From: an uncultured Pedobacter sp.
GTDB lineage: Bacteria; Bacteroidota; Bacteroidia; Sphingobacteriales; Sphingobacteriaceae
Assembly: GCF_946480185.1 (NCBI RefSeq)
Contig: NZ_CAMLIG010000027.1
Coordinates: 1 to 57,480, forward strand
Length of the DNA: 57,480 nucleotides
Direction of reading: 5' to 3'
In this document: positions 25,283 through 34,321 of the stretch, in pieces
Position numbering within the stretch: the stretch's first letter is position 1
Layout: every line of letters starts with the position of its first letter
Notes under the pieces: generated by a model
The model's database searches: none
What the model saw: the letters and a program-made list of their open reading frames with translations, nothing else
What the model was told of the DNA's origin: nothing
Program-made: the position numbers and the translations under genes

Positions 25283-25654
25283 TTAAGCCATTGGTGGTGG
25301 ATGCGAAATTGAAAAACAGCTATTGATTGGTCTTTGCTCTGCGCAAGTAGTGAATTCGGTTTTTAAGGTATTTTCAAAGAAAGAAATTTTGAAAGAAGCC
25401 ATCAACATGCTTTGTTGCGAAAGGTCTTTTTGAGTTTTTCTTTCGTTTGATTGTTGTTTTTTTGCTGCTTCGGCAATTTTTTTCGCCAAGAAACATTTTC
25501 CATTGCAGTGTAGTTCAGGCTTGTTTTTATTGATGCAAAGTTCTGATGCGATATAGGTTTTATTGAGCTGATAACCTGCAAAATAGAACAAGCGTGTTAG
25601 GGGAGAACTAACCAGTAAAAAGATTAAAGAAATGCAAATTAAGCGTTTCAGCAT
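25283..25654 (-). CDS. Hypothetical membrane-anchored Cys-rich protein
   Basis: This 123-aa protein begins with a hydrophobic segment (MLKRLICISLIFLLVSSPL) that could be a signal anchor. It then has a short cysteine-containing region (Cys40, Cys50 and Cys54, the last two in HCNGKCFLAKK), a basic Gln/Lys-rich stretch and a C-terminus ending SHPPPMA. The HxxC-like Cys pair suggests metal binding. It is 64 nt upstream of the lipoprotein-Sco-cytochrome cluster on the same strand and may be its first gene. No family name is known to me. Confidence 0.65.
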   Translation of the reverse strand: MLKRLICISLIFLLVSSPLTRLFYFAGYQLNKTYIASELCINKNKPELHCNGKCFLAKKIAEAAKKQQSNERKTQKDLSQQSMLMASFKISFFENTLKTEFTTCAEQRPINSCFSISHPPPMA

Positions 25655-25752
25655 GAGCTTGTAAAAGTATTGGTTTACCGCGTATGAATCAAATTTATAA
25701 CAACAATAGACATTTATGTGGCTTAATTAATCGGATTTGCTACAAGAATAGT

Positions 25753-25760
25753 TATATTTG
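25753..25760 (+). promoter_or_regulatory. -7 element for the desaturase gene
   Basis: TATATTTG matches TAnnTTTG and ends 15 nt before ATG 25776. It lies inside a longer TTG-initiated frame, which is therefore rejected. Confidence 0.55.
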
Positions 25761-25775
25761 AATTTTAATTGTTTT

Positions 25776-26759
25776 ATGATGGAATTACCTGTTGGATCGA
25801 GAAAAGAAGTAATGAGTTATTTGGAACCATTTATGGTGAACGAAATGGCTGATTATTTAAAACCGGTTGAAGATATGTGGCAGCCGGCGGATTTTTTGCC
25901 TGACTCCAGTAAAGATACTTTTTTTGATGAGGTTAAAGATTTGCAAGGTAACGCAAACGAGCTTTCTTACGATTTGATGGCAGTTTTAGTAGGCGATACC
26001 ATTACCGAAGAAGCTTTGCCTACTTACGAATCATGGCTGACCATGGTTGATGATATTTCTAGAAGCGAGCAAGGCGGCTGGATGAAATGGGTGAGGGCTT
26101 GGACAGCAGAAGAAAACCGCCACGGCGATTTGTTAAATAAATACCTTTATTTATCTGGAAGAATTAACATGAGAGCGATGGAAGCATCAACTCAGTATTT
26201 AATTCAGGATGGTTTTGATATTGGTACCGGTTACGATCCGTATAGAAATTTTATTTATACTTCGTTCCAAGAAATTGCAACTAACGTTTCGCACAGAAGA
26301 GTGGCCATGTTGGCTAAAAACTCTGGTGATAAATTGCTTTCTAAAATGTGCGGTGTAATTGCTGCAGATGAAGCCCGTCATGCCAAAGCTTATAAAGCTT
26401 TTATCAGCAAGGCATTTGAAGTGGACGCCAGCGAGGTGATGATTGCTTTTGAGGATATGATGCGTAAAAAGATTGTGATGCCTGCCCACTTTTTAAGAGA
26501 GTTAGGAACAAACATTGGTCATACCTTTGGTCACTTTACAGATGCAGCACAACGTTTAGGTGTTTATACCGCTGTAGATTATGTAGATATTTTGAAAAAC
26601 TTAATTGAAGATTGGAATATTGAAAGCATGAAGGATTTGAACGGAGCTGGTGAAAAAGCCCGTGATTATATCGTTGCTTTACCAGATCGTTTAACCAGGA
26701 TTGCCGACCGTATTAAAGTCCCTAATTTGGAGTACAAGTTTAGCTGGATTATCGCTTAA
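25776..26759 (+). CDS. Acyl-ACP desaturase (diiron)
   Basis: The 327-aa product resembles plant-type stearoyl-ACP delta-9 desaturases, soluble ferritin-like diiron enzymes that put a cis double bond into acyl-ACP. Metal ligands are in the two E-x2-H type motifs EENRHGD near residue 117 and DEARHAKA near 203, with further glutamates in EQGGWMKWVRAW and SFQEIATN. It needs reduced ferredoxin, which is not encoded here. Start is ATG 25776 (or 25779, one codon later). A strong terminator follows. The gene is monocistronic and may help set membrane fluidity. Confidence 0.92.
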   Translation: MMELPVGSRKEVMSYLEPFMVNEMADYLKPVEDMWQPADFLPDSSKDTFFDEVKDLQGNANELSYDLMAVLVGDTITEEALPTYESWLTMVDDISRSEQGGWMKWVRAWTAEENRHGDLLNKYLYLSGRINMRAMEASTQYLIQDGFDIGTGYDPYRNFIYTSFQEIATNVSHRRVAMLAKNSGDKLLSKMCGVIAADEARHAKAYKAFISKAFEVDASEVMIAFEDMMRKKIVMPAHFLRELGTNIGHTFGHFTDAAQRLGVYTAVDYVDILKNLIEDWNIESMKDLNGAGEKARDYIVALPDRLTRIADRIKVPNLEYKFSWIIA

Positions 26760-26783
26760 CGTTTGTAAATGATATTTAGAAGA

Positions 26784-26815
26784 AGCTCTTTGATGGAAAT
26801 CAAAGGGCTTTTTTT
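26784..26815 (+). terminator. Terminator after the desaturase gene
   Basis: An 11-bp stem (agctctttgat with atcaaagggct, one G-U pair; 26784-26794 and 26799-26809), a 4-nt loop and seven T form a strong terminator. Confidence 0.85.
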
Positions 26816-26944
26816 GATTTATGAATCGATGCAGTTAAATCTAATGAATAGAAGATACTTAGTTTATGTTCTTATGTGAAATAAGAACCAGTCTTTAAAT
26901 TCATGATAAATCAATACCGCTCAAACAAACCGCTATACAGGCAA

Positions 26945-26979
26945 GTCCCTCTCCTTCGGAGAGGGATTTAGGGTGAGGC
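26945..26979. repeat. Interspersed repeat that supplies the helicase stop codon
   Basis: A ctctccttcggagaggga palindrome followed by tttagggtgaggc is a very common Bacteroidota intergenic element. It overlaps the last four codons of the helicase gene, giving Ala-Ser-Pro-stop. A related copy in inverted orientation is at 43900-43933. Confidence 0.7.
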
Positions 26980-29424
26980 TAATACCTCCAAATGCTTCAT
27001 CACTGCTCTAATTTCGCCGTAAGAAACATCATTGCCCATTGCTTCTTTAGTTTGGTTAATGGAAATCGGTTTCGTTTCCAAAATGTAATCGCTTATTCTG
27101 GCTACCTTTTCTTTGTCGATAAAATCGGTAACTGCAATTTCGCCGTTTTCAATATAATGCGTTAAATGCGTTTCAATGGTTGAAGCTACAAAACCTCTTT
27201 CCTTTGCAATTTCCTCAACGGTCTTGCCTGCTTTAAACATATCCAAACTTATCCGCTTGGTATCGGTTTTACTAATTTTGGCGGTGATTAAACCTTTAAT
27301 TGGCGTTTGCTCAATATGGTTGGCTTCGCAATAGTCGGAGATCATTACCAACAGCTCGTTTCCGTATTGTTTCACTTTTACTTTACCGATGCCTTTGATG
27401 CTTTCCAGCTCCTCGTAGTTTGAGGGCAGTTTATTGGCTAAATCAGCGAGTACTTTTTGCGGTAAAACCTGATATACGGGAACGCCATAATCTGTAGCTA
27501 AATCGTCTCTCCATTTTTTGATGGTTTGAAACAAAGCCCCATGTTTTACGCCTGCTGGCGCAGCGGTTTTTCTAGGTGCAACAATTGAGGCTTCCGCTTT
27601 TCTTGAATTGCTGAAATCTATCTCTGCATTGGCTTTGGTTTTTAAGTAAGCAAGCGTTTTAAAACCTTCGCTACATAGTTTTAAGCCACTTTGTTTTACA
27701 AAAAGTTCTTTGCTTAAACTTTCTAAAGCTTCCTCAATATGCTTTTTTACCGATTTATTATCAGCATCAAAATCTGTGGCTTTTAACTGTTTTTCAATAC
27801 TTTGTAAAGTGTCTAAAAAGTAAGTACAGCCTTTTTTAATCCGTTCCTGTAATTCTTCGTTTTCTTCTGGCAAGCCGTTATCCTGCAATTGGGCATTGAT
27901 ATGTCGTTTAAACTTTTCTGCAACATCATAGATTTTAGCATCAGCCAAATCTCTAATTTTATTGATCTCGTCTAAAAAGCCTTCGTTAATGGTTTGGTGG
28001 TTTTCTTCCGCGTGTTTCTTGATTAAAAACAGTGCGGCTTTTAAGGTTCGGAAATCAAACAGATCAAACAACAAATTCTGCTGAAATATGATTTTTGACT
28101 GCACCAAATGGTTTTCATCAGGTGCGTTTTCTTCTGCATTTCTGGTGAAATTGGAAACGGTTCCATCGGTTTTTACGCTGTTGAAACTGATAGGAGAGTG
28201 CAGTACCAAGCCCTCAAAAGTTTTGCATCGGCTTAAAGCTACATAAACCTGTCCGTGGGCAAAAGCGGCGTTTGCATCAATAATGGCTTTATCAAAGGTT
28301 AAACCCTGACTTTTATGGATGGTAATTGCCCAAGCGAGCTTTAAAGGATATTGCAAAAAAGTTCCGATTACATTTTCTTCAATTTCTTTGGTGGAGGCGT
28401 TGAGTTCGTACTTGAAGTTTTGCCATTCGGCTTTATTGACTATAATTTCTTGGGAATCTCCGGGGCATTTTACGTAAATGGTTTCATCCTTAATTTTGAT
28501 GATTTTCCCGATTTTTCCGTTGAAATAAAGTTTATCCCGAGAAACATCGTTTTTAACAAACATCACCTGTGCGCCAATTTTAAAAGTCAGTTCTAAAGCA
28601 TTCGGATAAGAAAACTCCGGAAAATCGCCATAAACTTCTGCCGTAAAATTGTATTCCTTTCCTTTCAGCGCTTTTAATTTGTTCTCGTTGATTTGGTTTG
28701 CCGAGAAGTTGTGAGAGCTTAAAGTAATATAACCTTCATCCTCATGCGGATTAAAATCTGGAATGTAACGCGAATTCAGCTTTTCTAAAGTTGCCGCATC
28801 AATCTTATTCTCTCTTACGGCATTCAATATCCCAATAAAAAAATCATCCGACTGACGGTAAATATGTTTTAGCTCGATATTTATGGGGAAAGTTTGCTTT
28901 AAAGCATTGCTGTTAAAAAAGTAAATATTGCTATAATGGTTTTTCAGCAAAGCCCATTCATCATCCTTAATTACCGGAGAAAGCTGGTGCAAATCGCCAA
29001 TCATCAATAACTGTACGCCGCCAAACGGTTTGGTTCTATCGCGGTAACGCCTTAAAACATCGTCAATACTGTCTAAAGTATCAGCCCGTACCATACTAAT
29101 TTCATCAATCACCAATAAATCCAAACTTTTAATCAGGTTGATTTTCTCGCGGTTCATTCTGCGGTTTTGATTGGCTTTATCGCCCTGACCGGGAACAAAA
29201 GGACCAAACGGCAATTGAAAAAAGGAATGGATGGTACTTCCTCCGGCATTAATTGCAGCAACACCAGTCGGCGCAACTACCACCATGCGTTTAGGGCAGG
29301 TTTTTTTTAACTGATGCAAAAAAGTGGTTTTCCCGGTTCCGGCTTTCCCCGTTAAAAAAATGTTTCGGTCTGTAAACTGTACAAATTCGGAAGCTAATTC
29401 TAACTGAGGATTTTTTGAAAGCAT
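26968..29424 (-). CDS. PIF1-like SF1B helicase with HRDC and helix-turn-helix domains
   Basis: This 818-aa protein starts with a PIF1-type helicase core (about 1-430). It has Walker A GKAGTGKT at 26-33, Walker B LLVIDEISMV, the motif HQLSPVI and the C-terminal AITIHKSQGLTFDKA and YVALSRCK motifs typical of RecD2/PIF1 enzymes. A helical region of unknown role follows, then an HRDC-like nucleic-acid binding domain at about 640-715. A C-terminal winged or HTH_40-type domain lies at about 735-815. PIF1-like enzymes unwind 5' to 3' and resolve G-quadruplexes or replication barriers. The last codons derive from a repeat. It overlaps nothing; a membrane glycosyltransferase gene lies 33 nt upstream on the same strand. 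Confidence 0.88.
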   Translation of the reverse strand: MLSKNPQLELASEFVQFTDRNIFLTGKAGTGKTTFLHQLKKTCPKRMVVVAPTGVAAINAGGSTIHSFFQLPFGPFVPGQGDKANQNRRMNREKINLIKSLDLLVIDEISMVRADTLDSIDDVLRRYRDRTKPFGGVQLLMIGDLHQLSPVIKDDEWALLKNHYSNIYFFNSNALKQTFPINIELKHIYRQSDDFFIGILNAVRENKIDAATLEKLNSRYIPDFNPHEDEGYITLSSHNFSANQINENKLKALKGKEYNFTAEVYGDFPEFSYPNALELTFKIGAQVMFVKNDVSRDKLYFNGKIGKIIKIKDETIYVKCPGDSQEIIVNKAEWQNFKYELNASTKEIEENVIGTFLQYPLKLAWAITIHKSQGLTFDKAIIDANAAFAHGQVYVALSRCKTFEGLVLHSPISFNSVKTDGTVSNFTRNAEENAPDENHLVQSKIIFQQNLLFDLFDFRTLKAALFLIKKHAEENHQTINEGFLDEINKIRDLADAKIYDVAEKFKRHINAQLQDNGLPEENEELQERIKKGCTYFLDTLQSIEKQLKATDFDADNKSVKKHIEEALESLSKELFVKQSGLKLCSEGFKTLAYLKTKANAEIDFSNSRKAEASIVAPRKTAAPAGVKHGALFQTIKKWRDDLATDYGVPVYQVLPQKVLADLANKLPSNYEELESIKGIGKVKVKQYGNELLVMISDYCEANHIEQTPIKGLITAKISKTDTKRISLDMFKAGKTVEEIAKERGFVASTIETHLTHYIENGEIAVTDFIDKEKVARISDYILETKPISINQTKEAMGNDVSYGEIRAVMKHLEVLASP

Positions 29425-29457
29425 TTAATGTTTTTTAATGTTGGACGATGTACAAAT

Positions 29458-30786
29458 TTAAACTAATTTTTCTTTTACGCGTTTCGCTCTCCACCATTCG
29501 TTTGTAAAAGCTAAGGTAACCAAGCCATATTCTACAATAGTTAAAAAAGTACTTTGTTGGTACGGAAATGTTGCGTAAGTATAATAAGTTAAACAGATGA
29601 GCACCGACCATAAAAGCGAAAAACGCCACCTGATAAATGGCGTAAAACAAACTAAAATAATAATGTACCAAGGATGTACAACCGCGTTAAAAAGGTAATA
29701 GCTACACATAAACCAAAAACTACCTTCCACAATGTTTGATGATTTTCTGTAGGCGATTAAAAATCCGCTAAGGGTACAAATTAACAAAATTACAGTGGTG
29801 TAGGCAATTGGATCATGACCTATTAAGTCCCACCCGGCAGATTTTAACAATTGAAAAATGCTTCCGTTAAACTCCAAAGTACCGTAGTAAAGTTTTATAC
29901 TGCTGATGAAGTGTTGTGCCAAACTTAGGTTATGGATAAATGGGAGGAACAAAACCAATACGGTAAAACCTACAATTAAGCCCGAGTAAACGGTTTTTTT
30001 GAAGCCGATGTGTTTAATAAATAGCGGTAAAAAAATTAAGGGCAAAAGTTTGGCGCATATCGCAAATCCTAAGGCAAGGGAAGCCAAAACCCATCGGTTT
30101 TTTAAAAGGAACCAAAAAGAGAGCAATGTGAAAAATATCATTACCGCTTCGAAATGGAGATTTCCGGTGAGCTCCACAATGACCAACGGATTTAAGGCGT
30201 ATAAAAAAACAAGGCTTTCTTTCTTTTTAAAATGATGGAGCAACTTTTTTATGAGGTAAATGTTTCCTAAATCAAAAAGAATAATCAACAAACGCAAAAT
30301 TACAATGGAGGCAATGATATTCCCTTTCCCGGCGAGGGCAGTAAGTAAAAAAGCAAGCTGATTAATAGGCGGATAAACGGAGTAATATTCGGGCGAATTC
30401 ATTTTGTTAAAAAGCGGGACATCAACCCAACTATAATGGAAAGCCATCAATTCTTTAGGCGTAAAAGAAAAAGGATTAATGCCATGGAAAATTTGGGCGC
30501 CATCCCAAAAAAAGCGGTACAAATCATCGCTTAACAATGGAAATGCAGACAATAATACCAGGCGGAGAACTATTGATGTTCCGTAATTTATTTTGCTGAA
30601 ACCAGCATCCTTAAAGTTATTGATGATGATAAAATAAGCGATAAAAGCGAAACCAATGGCTGTCCAATAGCTATAAATGTGTGTTCTGTCCGGAATAAAA
30701 TAGCCGATGAAAACCATCGCTAAAATCATGATTGCGGATAAAGAAAGCAGTGAAGGAAAACTTTTAAAACGTTCGGTAATGAGCAT
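29458..30786 (-). CDS. Multi-spanning GT87/mannosyltransferase-like membrane protein
   Basis: This 442-aa protein has about ten to twelve hydrophobic segments and the GT-C signature LLSDDLYRFFWDGAQI near residue 80, where acidic residues bind the lipid-phosphate sugar. Such enzymes transfer sugars from polyprenyl-phosphate donors on the outer face of the inner membrane. Related proteins are polyprenol-phosphate-mannose transferases, but donor and acceptor are not known here. The gene precedes the helicase by 33 nt on the same strand. This may be simple proximity rather than a functional link. Confidence 0.75.
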   Translation of the reverse strand: MLITERFKSFPSLLSLSAIMILAMVFIGYFIPDRTHIYSYWTAIGFAFIAYFIIINNFKDAGFSKINYGTSIVLRLVLLSAFPLLSDDLYRFFWDGAQIFHGINPFSFTPKELMAFHYSWVDVPLFNKMNSPEYYSVYPPINQLAFLLTALAGKGNIIASIVILRLLIILFDLGNIYLIKKLLHHFKKKESLVFLYALNPLVIVELTGNLHFEAVMIFFTLLSFWFLLKNRWVLASLALGFAICAKLLPLIFLPLFIKHIGFKKTVYSGLIVGFTVLVLFLPFIHNLSLAQHFISSIKLYYGTLEFNGSIFQLLKSAGWDLIGHDPIAYTTVILLICTLSGFLIAYRKSSNIVEGSFWFMCSYYLFNAVVHPWYIIILVCFTPFIRWRFSLLWSVLICLTYYTYATFPYQQSTFLTIVEYGLVTLAFTNEWWRAKRVKEKLV

Positions 30787-30837
30787 AAAATTCGATAGCG
30801 TTTAAATTTACGATAATATTGAATTTAATCACCTATT

Positions 30838-30870
30838 TGTGAGATGTCTCTCTATCGTTCGACATGACGG
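30838..30870. repeat. Half copy of a tgagat/atgacg palindromic element
   Basis: This segment (tgtgagatgtctc ... gacatgacgg) matches the right half of the element at 41672-41772. It sits in the divergent gap between the glycosyltransferase and ku genes. Confidence 0.6.
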
Positions 30871-30940
30871 GATTTTGAACTAACAAATTCTCATGGCATA
30901 TTTCTTGAATAACCCAAATACATCATCGAAAAACAAAATT

Positions 30941-31708
30941 ATGAGATCTATCTGGAACGGTACCATCGGCTTTGGCCTTGTAAATATACCAATCAAGCTT
31001 TATTCAGCTATCGAAAGTAGTAATTTGGATTTGGATATGCTGGACAGCAGAGATCATCAGCATATTAAATACCAGCGCATTAACGAGAAAACCCGCAAGG
31101 AAGTTCCGTATGAAAAAATTGTAAAAGGCTATTTGATTAAGGATGATTATGTGGTTTTGGAAGAGCAGGATTTTGAGGATGCCAGTCCCGAAAAAAGCAA
31201 AAACATAGCAATAGAAAATTTTGTAAAAGTGGATGAGATTAACCCGATGCTTTTTGAAACTTCGTATTATGCCGAGCCTGCAAAACATGGCGAAAAAGCT
31301 TATACTTTATTGCTAAAAGCACTTGAAAAAACAAAACTGGCCGGTTTTGGCTCTTTTGTATTGCGCCAAAAAGAAGCTTTATGTGTGATTTATCCAAAAA
31401 ACAACGTTTTGGTGATTTCACGGATCCGTTTTGCGCAAGAAATTAGAACTACCGATGACTTAAATATGCCTGAAGATGTTACTGTTCCTAAAAAAGAGCT
31501 GGACGTGGCTTTGGCACTGATTAAACAATATACTTCCGATTTTAATATCGAGGCCTATAAAGACACTTATCATGATCAGCTATTGAAAATCATCAAAGCA
31601 AAAGCCAAAGGAAAACGCCCAACCATCAAAAAATTGAAACCCGAGAAAGCGAAAAGTGATGATTTGTACGATCAATTAATGGAAAGTTTGAACAAGAAGG
31701 GAGCTTAG
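30941..31708 (+). CDS. ku: Ku DNA end-binding protein
   Basis: From ATG 30941 the product is 255 aa and starts MRSIWNGTIGFGLVNIPIKL, the canonical beginning of bacterial Ku. A 16-residue longer frame is unlike the family and is rejected. Ku forms a homodimeric ring on double-strand ends and recruits LigD for non-homologous end joining. The basic C-terminal tail (AKAKGKRPTIKKLKPEKAKS) is typical and aids DNA bridging. ligD follows after 2 nt, so both are produced together. Such pairs often act in stationary phase or after desiccation. Confidence 0.95.
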   Translation: MRSIWNGTIGFGLVNIPIKLYSAIESSNLDLDMLDSRDHQHIKYQRINEKTRKEVPYEKIVKGYLIKDDYVVLEEQDFEDASPEKSKNIAIENFVKVDEINPMLFETSYYAEPAKHGEKAYTLLLKALEKTKLAGFGSFVLRQKEALCVIYPKNNVLVISRIRFAQEIRTTDDLNMPEDVTVPKKELDVALALIKQYTSDFNIEAYKDTYHDQLLKIIKAKAKGKRPTIKKLKPEKAKSDDLYDQLMESLNKKGA

Positions 31709-31710
31709 CA

Positions 31711-34239
31711 ATGAGTTTAGAAAAGTACAATAAAAAGCGGGATTTTAAATCAACCAAAGAACCACAGGGCAACAAAAATGCGGTCGCCAAAAAATTGCGT
31801 TTTGTGGTGCAGAGGCATCATGCATCGCATTTGCATTATGATTTTAGGCTAGAGCTGGATGGCGTTTTAAAAAGCTGGGCAGTTCCAAAAGGCCCGTCCT
31901 TAAACCCAAAAGATAAACGCCTGGCCATGATGGTGGAAGATCATCCATACAATTACAAAGATTTTGAAGGCGAAATCCCAAAAGGCAACTACGGCGCAGG
32001 TACGGTGAGTATTTTTGATGAGGGATTTTATACCTCATTAGCCAAAACGAGAAAAGATGATGTTAAAACTTTAGAAGAAGGCTTAAAAGCTGGAAACCTA
32101 AAGTTTGCCTTAAAAGGAAAGATTTTAAAAGGTGAATTTGCTTTGGTGCGCTTAAAAAATTCGGAGCAGAACGCATGGTTGTTGATTAAGCATAAGGATG
32201 AATACGCCCTTAACAAAAAGTTTGACGCCGAGGATTTAGTGGACGCAAAAATTAAAAAAGCGGGTAAGGATTTTAAAAAACAGGAAAAACATGCGTTTAG
32301 GCAAGCTGAAGAACCAAAAACAAAAACGCAACCGTCCACAGATTATAGTCCAATGTTGGCCACCTTGTCAGAAAATATTTTTGATGACGATGACTGGATT
32401 TTTGAACGTAAATTAGATGGTTACCGCATTGTTGCAGAAGCAGGAAATAGGGTGAAACTGACCACACGGAACGGTAAAGATTACAGTGAAAAGTACCCCT
32501 CAATTGCAAGGAAACTTGCCCAGATTAAGGAAGACTGTTTTTTAGATGGCGAAATTGTTGCCTTGGACAAAAAAGGAAAAGATAATTTTCAGCTGTTGCA
32601 ACATTATGACGAAATAAAGGTACCCTTAAAATACTATGTTTTTGATTTATTGGCACTTAACGGCAATGATTTAAGTGAGCTTCCGCTTTTAAAACGTAAA
32701 ACTCTTTTAGAGTCTCTGTTAAAAAAATACAATTTTAAAGATATAGTTTACAATAATCACATTGTTGGTAAAGGGAAAAAAGCATTTGATGAAGCAACTA
32801 AACAAAAATGGGAAGGTATTATTGCCAAAAAGAAAGACGATGAGTATTATGTGGGCAAACGGACTCAATCTTGGTTAAAGTTTAAATTCAACAACAGTCA
32901 GGAAGCAATAATCTGTGGTTTTACCGATCCGGCCGGAAATAGAAAGCACTTTGGAGCGCTGGTTTTAGGCGTTTTGGATGAAAACAAAAAACTGAAATAC
33001 ATTGGCAACTGCGGAACAGGATTTACCGATCAAGTTTTGAAAGATTTATTTAACCTGATGCAACCTTTGACCATAGAGAAAAAGCCTTTATCGGTTAAAG
33101 TAGCGCAAGAAAATAAGGTGACCTGGATAAAACCCGAATTGGTTTGCGAAGTTATTTATACAGAATGGACGAAAGATGAACACCTCCGGCATCCGGTTTT
33201 TAAAGGTTTACGGGAAGATAAAGATAAAGAAGCTGTGAGGGAAGAATTACCTAAAGAAACTCAGAAAATGAAAGAAAAAGTTGATGCCTTTTCGGGAAAA
33301 GAAGATGTGGTAAAATCTTTTGGAACTAAAAAGGTAACCCTAAGCAATCTGGACAAAGTTTATTGGCCGAAAGAAAAAATTACCAAAGGCGATTTATTGA
33401 GTTATTACCATCAAATTGGCGATTATATGTTGCCTTATTTAAAAGATAAGCCACTTTCATTAAACCGCCACCCGAACGGAATTGCAAAACCGGGTTTCTT
33501 CCAGAAAGATGTAGATACCAAACAAATACCGAAATGGGCAAAAACTACTATAATCTACTCAGAAAGTAACGACAAAAACATCGATTACCTAATATGCAAC
33601 GATAAAGCCACTTTGCTGTATATGGCAAATTTAGGCTGTATCGAGATTAATCCTTGGCTCAGCACTTATAAAAAGCCCGAAAACCCCGAATTTATGGTCA
33701 TTGATTTGGATCCGGATAAAAATGAGTTTCAGGAAGTGGTAAAACTGGCTTTGGTGGTCAAATCGGTTTTTGATGAAATGGGAGTTACTGCTTATGTTAA
33801 AACATCGGGTTCAACCGGAATTCATATTTATGTGTACGTTGGCGGAACTTACAATTACGAATTTGTGAAAGAATTTGCCAGATTTGTTGCCCAAAAAGCG
33901 CATGAAAAAAGCCCGGATAATACCAGTTTAGAGCGTTCTCCATCCAAAAGAAAAGGGAAAATATACATCGATTTTTTGCAGAATAGGAGAGGGCAAACCA
34001 TCGCAGCACCTTACTCTGCCCGACCAAAACCGGGCGCAACAGTTTCGTTTCCATTGGCTTGGGATGAACTTGATAAAAATTTGGATATGAAAGCTTACGA
34101 TATTTTTAACGTTCCAGACCTGATTAAAAACAGGAAAGATCCTTGGACAGATATTTTTAAAAAGAAACAGAATTTAAAAGAATGCACTATCTGCTTTAAA
34201 ATAAAGGAAGCGGAAGAAATAATACGTGGTGTTTTGTAG
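31711..34239 (+). CDS. ligD: ATP-dependent DNA ligase LigD (phosphoesterase-ligase-polymerase)
   Basis: This 842-aa multidomain NHEJ enzyme has three parts in the order PE-LIG-POL. The 3'-phosphoesterase spans about 30-160 with metal-site His residues in QRHHASHLHYDFRLELDG. The ligase spans about 210-510 with the nucleotidyl Lys234 in FERKLDGYRI. The archaeo-eukaryotic primase-like polymerase spans about 540-842, starting LSNLDKVYWPKEKITKG and containing PEFMVIDLDPDK and KTSGSTGIHIYV. It cleans, fills and seals breaks held by Ku. The order matches the Pseudomonas enzyme and differs from the mycobacterial POL-PE-LIG order. It begins 2 nt after ku. Confidence 0.95.
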   Translation: MSLEKYNKKRDFKSTKEPQGNKNAVAKKLRFVVQRHHASHLHYDFRLELDGVLKSWAVPKGPSLNPKDKRLAMMVEDHPYNYKDFEGEIPKGNYGAGTVSIFDEGFYTSLAKTRKDDVKTLEEGLKAGNLKFALKGKILKGEFALVRLKNSEQNAWLLIKHKDEYALNKKFDAEDLVDAKIKKAGKDFKKQEKHAFRQAEEPKTKTQPSTDYSPMLATLSENIFDDDDWIFERKLDGYRIVAEAGNRVKLTTRNGKDYSEKYPSIARKLAQIKEDCFLDGEIVALDKKGKDNFQLLQHYDEIKVPLKYYVFDLLALNGNDLSELPLLKRKTLLESLLKKYNFKDIVYNNHIVGKGKKAFDEATKQKWEGIIAKKKDDEYYVGKRTQSWLKFKFNNSQEAIICGFTDPAGNRKHFGALVLGVLDENKKLKYIGNCGTGFTDQVLKDLFNLMQPLTIEKKPLSVKVAQENKVTWIKPELVCEVIYTEWTKDEHLRHPVFKGLREDKDKEAVREELPKETQKMKEKVDAFSGKEDVVKSFGTKKVTLSNLDKVYWPKEKITKGDLLSYYHQIGDYMLPYLKDKPLSLNRHPNGIAKPGFFQKDVDTKQIPKWAKTTIIYSESNDKNIDYLICNDKATLLYMANLGCIEINPWLSTYKKPENPEFMVIDLDPDKNEFQEVVKLALVVKSVFDEMGVTAYVKTSGSTGIHIYVYVGGTYNYEFVKEFARFVAQKAHEKSPDNTSLERSPSKRKGKIYIDFLQNRRGQTIAAPYSARPKPGATVSFPLAWDELDKNLDMKAYDIFNVPDLIKNRKDPWTDIFKKKQNLKECTICFKIKEAEEIIRGVL

Positions 34240-34321
34240 AGATTTAGCTAGAATGCGACTGAATTTTTATGATAATTGTTGAATTTTATATCTTAGTTGC
34301 CAACTAAAAATAAAGATACAA

